Assembly: GCF_032118995.1 (NCBI RefSeq)
Contig: NC_092650.1
Coordinates: 13,514,501-13,578,500, forward strand
DNA length: 64,000 bases
Source of the DNA: Asterias amurensis
Lineage: Eukaryota; Echinodermata; Asteroidea; Forcipulatida; Asteriidae
Direction: 5' to 3'
Every line of letters begins with the position of its first letter. The first letter of the stretch is position 1. The position numbers were made by a program, and so were the translations under genes. Below the pieces are notes generated by a model. That model had not been told where the DNA came from and ran no database searches. It was given only the letters and a program-made list of their open reading frames with translations. Below are positions 46,001 to 55,000 of the stretch, piece by piece.

Positions 46001-49000
46001 GATGTTTTGTGTTGTACAAAAAGTACCACTAAAGTAGGTTGGTAAGTAGTAGGTCTGTAGAAATAAATAAACTGCACTTCAGTTCCAGTGAAAATTCTAA
46101 GCCATGGTGGTTTGTAGAAATTGTCTTGCAGTTTGACCCCCTGCCCTAAATGATAGGCAGCTCACCCCAAAGCAATTTTAGAATCCACCAGAGTAGACAC
46201 AGAAAAACACATCTTCACCATCTGACCTGCTCCAGTAAAGAAATATGACCCCAAGGAATTGACCTCGCCTCAGGTCAAAGGTGACTCACCTGACAGTACT
46301 TTCCAAACTTGGCATTGTCCTCTTGGGATATGCTGGTGCTGAAGAAGGAAGAAGAAAAACAAGAAGGAAAATAAAACAAGTAATACCACATGGTGATAAG
46401 ACACTTCGATATCTTTGACAGCAACACCACAATGTCTGAATAGGTGCACCACACTAAACAAACTCCTACAGAGCAACCAATGTAAAATGCTAAATACTTA
46501 ATAGACACCACAGACACTATTGGTAATTGTCAAAGGCCAGCCCTCTCGCTTGGTGTATCTCAACATATGCATAAAATAACAAACCTGTAAAAATTTGAGC
46601 TCAATTGGTCGTCGGACTTGCAAAATAACTATAAAAGAAAAAACATCCCCGTGTCACACGAAGTTGTGTGCTTTCAGATGCTTGATTTTGAGACCTCAAA
46701 TTCTAAATCTGAAGTCTCGAAATCAAATTTGTGGAAAATTACTTTTTTCTTGAAAACTACGTGACTTCAGAGGGAGCTGTTCCTCACTGTGTTTTATACT
46801 ATCAGTCATACTATTTTATTTATTTATTTTTTCTTTTCTTTTTTCTCCAGAAGACGATCAGAGCATACTGATTGAATTGTCGAGTTGAAACCAACGGTTC
46901 TTTTCAGAACCACCCCAACTCATTAGAGATAGTCATTACATGGTGTTACCGCAAATCTTTCAAAATACTATCAGTCTGGTTTCACCCTCAAACACCCTAA
47001 TAAGAGGAACTAAGTCGGACACACAGGTGGCACATTTACCATGAAAATATCAGCAGAAAAGATAGAGGCTGGCTCCAGACCTAAAGAGGTTGTAACGTTA
47101 ACCCCAACACTTCACCAACAAGAAAACAACTATTCAAAAGTAACTTTAAAAGGTTTACAAAAAATGATATTTTAGCTTTGCGCATGATTTTTGGCCTACA
47201 TGTATTTAGTGTGGTGCATCCCAATAGGGGGATTCACAAAACACTGCACCCTCCTCTACAGATCATCCAGGAGCTCGGCCATTTTACCCAACAAGTCAGT
47301 AGACTAAAACTAATCCCATGTCGACAATATAATAGCAGGCACCAGTTTCAACCATGTGAATCATGTAACATTATGGTTGGTAATCCATGCTTGGCAAGAG
47401 ATACTTTTGAGCTGAAGCAAAACAGTTACTTCCATATTACTTTGGAAAGTTCAAGTGACAGCAACCTCAGAAATAATGGCAGTAACAACTTTTGGTTAGA
47501 AGAAGCCTACAGCTTTCGACAGTATAAAACATTCTGAGAAACATTTCACTCAAAGAAATACTAAATTAAGTCAAAATGTATCAGTTTTTAAGCCCTGTGT
47601 ATTTCTATTATGGATTATTCATCCTGCATGGACATACTCGCTGCGGATTTTCAGTAATTTTATATCAAAAACATGACTACCTTTTGAAATGAAATTTTTA
47701 CAAGTTAGTTTGATTACACACAATATACAATCAAACGGTTCCAAAAACCATAGGCATGTACTTTGCCTTTAAAGCCATTGGACACTTTCGGTAAACATTA
47801 TTGTCCAAGTCCCACACTTCATGTATCACAATGAGGAAGCCGCATTCGTTGCCTCTGTGAAGTCTCAGGCCTGTGTACAGTGCCTACATGGTTGTGGAAC
47901 TCGAACCAGAGCCTGGCCTGTTTGGGGTTTAGTCACGAGCTGATTCATTGGGTATTTTCCAATCCGGGGTTTTCCTAAATTCTAAATCTGGACATTTATT
48001 CATCTCATCATACTTTGGCCTTTAGGTCAAACTGCAAGGAACCAGCCTCTCCATATACCTTTGTTTCATAACCCCCGAATTACAAATTTTGTACTAAAAT
48101 AACTTGATTATGCTAAATGTTATCAGACGCCTTTCTAAGCAAGTTCAACTATTTCATTCAATCTTCCCTTTAATATAAAAAATACTCAATTTAACTTTGA
48201 CCTTGACTGTGCAAGTGAGAAACTATTTACAGGTATGGTTTAGGGGCCTACTTGGTATTTTTGTTGTTTACAGATGTGGTTGTTTGGTAGTCTAGTTGAT
48301 CCACAAGCACTGTACTGGCCTGATTGATAAACACATGATGACACTGACATTTTATCACCCTAGTGACATCTGCCAATCTGCCAATCTTATTCCACCATTT
48401 CCTGGTTTGCTAAATCCACCAGAACCACAAAATCATTCAGTGATCAATTATACAGAATGACAAATAGGGGCTCTTAAATTTCAACACCTGCTTTGAGAAT
48501 CAAGTCATTAAAAAACAACTATCCTGTAACTGCTAAAGTCTTAGGAAAATTTTGTCATGGAATCCTCCGACAACCTAACTGTAGTTTTACTCCATGATGT
48601 ATTTTAACTGAGTAACAAGGACATACCTCTAGTGTAATTTTACACATGTGTGTAAAATGGAATGATAAATGTTCATTGTGTATACTGTGTACACTGAAGT
48701 ACATGTAGGCACCTCCAACTACAGAGAAAGCTCCAACAATGTAGTGTACTGTAATACCATTTCATGCATATTATTATAAAACATTTACAGAATCACAACC
48801 AATCACTGTATGCTGTTTGCCTTTTTTTTACTAAATATTTCAATACATAATTACGTGTGCAAATAAATCCAACTGGAAACAACTTTTCCTCTGAGATCAC
48901 ACTTTCTAAATTGTATTTTTGTCTCTTGCTAATTTAAAAATCAGTCCCACCTTTAAACTGAGTAATCTTTTAGTAAACAAAAAAATAACTTATTTATTAC

Positions 49001-52000
49001 TGATAACCACCAATATTATAATTAAAATTAAATAATTATTAATAATACACTAACACTTTCATAAACCCATATCTTTTCCATTGTACCATGTGTTCCATCT
49101 CAAATTTAAAATTAGCCGAACTTGCAAAAAATAATTTCCTTTTTTTTTTTTTACTGTATATCAATCATGTTTTTACCTTTAAATCTAGTGTGCATCATTT
49201 ACAGGGAAGGTACACACAATTAGTAATTGTCAAAGACCAGTCTTCTCACTTGGTGTATCCCATCATAACCATAAAATAACACGCCTGTGAAAATTTTGGC
49301 TCAATTGGTCATCGAAGTTGTGAGAAAATAATGAAAGAAAAAACTCCCTTGTTGGACGAAATTGCGTGCTTTCAGATAAGAATAAAAGACTTCTAGCTAG
49401 AAGTCTTTTATTATTTTAGTGAGAAATTACCTCTTTCTCAAAAACTACAGTACTTCAGAGGGAGTCGTTTCCCACAATGTTTTATACCATCAACATCTCT
49501 CCAATGCTTGTTACCAAGTCAGTTTTTAAGTAAATATTTGTTTTGAGTAATTACCAAACGTGTACCTTCCCTTTAACAAAGCTATTCACAACTATACATA
49601 CCTTAAACCACTTGATCGATTTGCCAGTGACGTAAACCTAGTTCAAGAGTAATAACCATGGGATGTGGTATTAAAAACAAGGTCAGCAAACCAACCTGCA
49701 TCTGACCTTGTGTTCTGGCCAGAAAGCCTTCTCATACTCAGTGTATCCTCAATGTCATGTGAGAAACCAACCCACTCAGAATCACGAGAATTAAATTAAT
49801 CAAGCGCCATGCTCCATTGACTTACAAGGACTTACTTCACTGTATTTTGAAAATATGCTGGCAGGTAGTGTCAAAGTCACATGCTCAATTTGTTTTAAAA
49901 GCCATTACACTTTCGGTAAAACAGTATTGTCCAAGCCCCACACTTCGTGTATCATGTAACTTAAAATAACAAACCTGTGAAAATTTAGGCTCAATCGGTC
50001 ATCGGAGTCGCGAGAAAATAACGGGAAAACCCACTCATGTTTCCACACGTTTCGCCGTGTCATGACATGTGTTTAAAATAAATCCGTAATTCTCGCTATC
50101 GGGAATTGATATTGTTTTAATGTTTTCTCAAAAAGTAAAGCATTTCATGGAACAATATTTCAAGAGAAGTCTTTCACCATTACCTTCTGTAAACCCTGTA
50201 AGTTATTTGTAAATCTGTGAACTTTGTTTTCCTATTCTGTACCAAAAGTGTATAATGGCTTTAAAGGTAGTGGACACTATTTGTAGTTACTCAAAATAAA
50301 ACTAATTGTTAGCATAAAACCTTACTGTGTAACGAGTATTGTGAGAAACGGCTCCCTCTGAAGTGCAAAGTAGTTTTCGAATAAGAAGTAATTTTCCACG
50401 AATTTGATTTTATGACCTCAGAATTAAAGCATTTGAAAGCACACAACTTTGTGTGACAAGGGTGTTTTTTCTTTCATAGTTATCTCGCAACTTCAACGAC
50501 CAATTGAGCTCAAATTTTCACAGGCTTGTTATTTATTGCATATGTTGAGATACACCGAGTGAGAAGACTGGTCTTCGACAATTACCATAGTGTCCACAGT
50601 GTCTTTAACAGAAAACTTCTCTTTCCATCCCCTAGTTTATCTACAACACACCTTACACCAGGATTTGTTGCTCTTGTTTCTGAAACCAAATGCTACTAAA
50701 GGCAACAAAACTAAAATAGTGAGGTTCCAAACTGTACAGTATCATTGTACTCTAACAGATTTCAACACTGGCAGGGACCTATTGTCATAGAGTAAGGACA
50801 GAGAGTACGGTACTACATTTGTGTGAACAACACAAGAACTACACCATGTACAATGTACACATACAATGTAGTCATAATGCAATACAAACTTGATGTCCTT
50901 CGAAATTGTTCAATTATTGGTTTCACTTCAGGTAATTCCAGACAATATGTGTAAAAGGTAACATTTTTGCGGTTTAAGTTAAATTGGAATTCAAAGCTGA
51001 ATTTGCTAGCCCACCAACCCACTGTGTCAATCTGCAACTAATAGTCCATATGTTTTTGTTTTTTAATCAAGTGGTGCATTTACTACATGTATGCTTAGGC
51101 CTATATGCCTCTACAGTTTTATAAACTCTTCCAGTTCCAGGGTTCCGCCTAGCTGGGACCCCATAAAGGAGCAAAATAGTTTAAAAGTTTGCAAGTTGAG
51201 TCAACCAGGTGTGAAGGCCTTTTAGCCTCTTCCCACACAACATCCACCAAGGGCACATAACTCCTAATACTACTACTGAGAAATTACACCAGGATTTGTT
51301 GCTCTTGTTTCTGAAACAAATGCTACTAAAGGCAACAAAACTAAAATAGTGAGGTTCCAAATTGTACAGTATCATTGTACTCTAACAGATTTCAACACTG
51401 GCAGGGACCTATTGTCATAGAGTAAGGACAGAGAGTACTGTACTACATTTGTGTGAACAACACAAGAACTACACCATGTACAATGTATACACAATGTAGT
51501 CATAATGCAATACAAACTTGATGTCCTTCGAAATTGTTCAATTATTGGTTTCACTTCAGGTAATTCCAGACAATATGTGTAAAAGGTAACATTTTTGCAG
51601 TTAAATTGGAATTCAAAGCTGAATTTGCTAGCCCACCAACCCACTGTGTCAATCTGCAACTATAGTTCATCTATGTTTTTTTTTTTAATCAAGTGGTGCA
51701 TTTACTACATGTATGCTTAGGCCTATATGCCTCTACAGTTTTATAAACTGTTCCAGTTCCAGGGTTCCGCCTAGCTGGGGCCCAATAAAGGAGTAAAATA
51801 GTTATAAATTTTGCAAGTTGAGTCAACCAGGTGTGAAGGCCTTTTAGCCTCTTCCCACACAACATCCACCAAGGGCACATAACTCCTAATACTACTACTG
51901 AGAAATTACAACAATGTGAAACCTACTCTATGGTGAAACAAAGAGATTGTTGCCTTTTAAAAACCTTGTTACACCCCACACTTATCCTATGATGTGTAGG

Positions 52001-55000
52001 TTGGTTTAAATCCTTTGTGTAGTTCCTACCATGGAATTAAGCTTGCCAGAGATTGTCAGCTGCAGAAACCATTGCGTTAAGTTGTGACACCAACTTCTCC
52101 TTTGTGTAGTTCAGGGCATGATTGGGCTTGCCTCGAGTTTGACATTGTCAAAAGCTGTGTCTGTCATCAGCTAAACAAATTTGATAACATTTTGTTTTGA
52201 CACAGGTAGTCACAGCACACTATTGGTAACTAAATTGGTAATTGTCAAAGACTAGCCTTCACAGCTGGTGTATCTCAACATATGCATAAAATAACTAACC
52301 TGTGAAAGTTTGAGCTCAATTGGTCATCGAAGTTGCGAGATAACTATGTTCAAAGAAAAAACACTCGTCACATGAAGTTGTGTACTTTCAGATGCTTGAT
52401 TTCGAGACCTCAAAATCTAATTCTGAGGTCTCAAAATCAAATTCGTGGAAAATTAGTTCTTTCTCAAAAACTACGTCACTTCAGAGGGAGCCGTTTCTCA
52501 CAAAGTTTTATTCTATCAACCTCTCCCCATTACTTGTTACCAAGTAAGGTTTTATGCTAATCATTATTTTGAGTAATTACCAATAGTGTCCACTGCCTTT
52601 AAGTTGTGACACCAACTTACATCCTTTGTGTAGTTCAGGGCATGCTGGGGCTTGCCTTGAGTTTGTTATTGTCAAAAGCTGTGTCTGTCAGTAGCTAAAC
52701 ACATTTGATAACATTTGTTTTGGCACAGGTAATAACCACTTTTTAATTGAATTAAAAAAACACTCTTTGTTTGAACGCATGAAAGTATTACATTTTCGTA
52801 GTAATGTTTGTCATAATTCTTTTGTAAATGGAAACTAAACAAATATGTACATTATACATGAACAGGAAAAGTGAACAGTAGGCCTAGCAAACAAGCCTAC
52901 TATAACAACAACCATACTAGTTCATTTACAGAGCTTGAGTAGCTCAAAGTGTTTACTGCACCAGTTTCTTTTTATACCAGAATAAAAATGAGACATGATG
53001 AACAATTGTTGACACACTTAACAAGCGCTACAACTAAGACATGTGAGAAAAGATTTATCTCATCTGTCTTTATTGGTATTAAGTATATATCTAACTACTC
53101 CAGGCCTGTATGCTTCATTTTTTGAAATGACAAGGGCACCAAGGCATTTTCTCTTTGGCAAAGGGCACCCTATGAGGAAATTGTAAATTTGTACTGGAGC
53201 ATTTCAAGGGCACCAAGGCAATGGCATGGGGCAACGGAGGCAATCGCCTCCGTTGCCTCCGTTAAGTGTCAGGCCTGCTACTCAATAGAATCAAAGGTAC
53301 TTATCAGACTGAAAGTGAAAGTCAATACTTGAACATAATGTGTTGTTCAAGAGAGTAAATTTGTTATTCAACTATAAAAAAAATATCAGACAATACAACC
53401 CGACTTGTCCACTAACGAGTTTACTGGCCTGAAACTAACATCACTGGCCTCGGATGCAAGCCCTGATTTGGAGTACAATAAACTTTAATTTCAAACAAAT
53501 TATTTGTTTAAGAAAAAATTTCAAACAAATTATTTGTTTAAGAAAAACAATAACACGCAAGTTGATAACCTTGCAAAAAGGTTTTTTATTTAGTAGGCTA
53601 CGAATGTTGAATCACATTTTCGCAACAAATAATTTGCAGAGGTTGAGTTAGTGCTCAATTCTCTTGCGAATATCGCTGCGAGAACAGAGTTGTGACGCCA
53701 AATTCACGTCAAATTTGCTTTGCATTCGCATGAAGTATGAACCAGGCTTTGTGGGCATCTTACAGTGGAAGTCTTGTAGTAGATTTCTTGCCCTTCTGGA
53801 CTGTACTTTACATTGAAACAAAGCCCATTTTGACAAACTCTTTGTTTGATAATTAGTGTCACAGTTGATCACCATTCAAACCAGGATGCACGGCTCTTTG
53901 GATACAGCTGAAAACATGTTTACTTTACACAGAATACTCGCCAAGCAGTGACGTCAAGCTATACATGGAAAGTTTGTTTCCTTTTTGGCACATAGGCCTA
54001 CCACAGATTGCATTACAACTCACAATCCATCAAGGAAATACATGAATCCTCTTGAATAATGTCAATCATTCTAACGTTTCATTCCAGGTAATGTTTGTCC
54101 ACGTGTTTGTTTTTTTTGGTGTCTTTGCTTAGTTTTTGACTTGCACTTAATAGTTAGGCCTATTATAGGGCAAATTTGACTAATAACCATACACATTTTA
54201 TGAAAATTTGTACAGTTTAGACTGCAGGAAATATTTGTTCTGTTGTAAAAGACCATTTTCCCCAAAATGAGACATTTCCATTAAAACACAATTATTTTTT
54301 TTTTGGGGGGGGGGGTAGGCCTAATGAAACTACAGGATGCCTCGTTAAAAAAAATGCAACAATGTACCACGTATGGGGTCAAGAAGCACTGGGGTTTAAC
54401 TCTACACTTCCACAATACATTGTAGAAGTGTCCCTGGTTCTTTTACATGCAATTCCAATCCCAGTACACGGGACCATACAAAGGCTTTAAGTCCCATCTG
54501 AAAGTCAAAGCATGTTTCATATGCTCATGGACACAACCAGGACTCAAATCCGCACCCTGCTTATCAGAAACACCAAAGCTTGAGTCCAGTGTTTGCCCCA
54601 CAGTACCCCCATGCCATATCTTCAATACTATTTAGTGTGGGGAAAAAAAAACAAGACAATGCAGGGAACAATAATCATCAAGCAATTTTGCATCCATAGC
54701 AAGAAATTTAGACTCCATTATTTTGGGCATACTGTATGCAGATACTGAGTAGCAAATCCTGATTTTTGAGTAGCAATTGCTCTGCTAAACAAGGGAAATC
54801 GTTCACTGCAATTGTTTACTAAATGTGGCTCAGTTCCTAGTTCAGAATACCACTTTGTTTTGTACATATATTGTACAATGTACATGAAAGATAAAGAGTG
54901 AATGCACAGTGGGAACCAAGTGTCGGTCAGTCCTCCATGGTCAGACAAAGAGTGCACTATGAGTGTATTTTGGGTTTTAATTTTCTTGTTGTCCTAATGA

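Larger units (their letters stand above)
45390..46035. mobile_element. Family L element holding nested repeats
   Basis: Left part CTCAAAAACTACACTACCTC and AAAGGGAAGCTTTCTAC; right part TATCTTTGAATTGTGTAAG and ATGTAAATCTGTGGAC, both as at 28322-28686. The two halves are separated by a family R copy, itself split by a family F MITE. Confidence 0.65.

Noticed and set aside
50813-51659. Pair of similar minus-strand frames ([13 protein letters not shown]...) in the tandem duplication
   Set aside because: Similarity follows from the DNA duplication; indels shift the frames relative to each other, which is not expected of a protein under selection.
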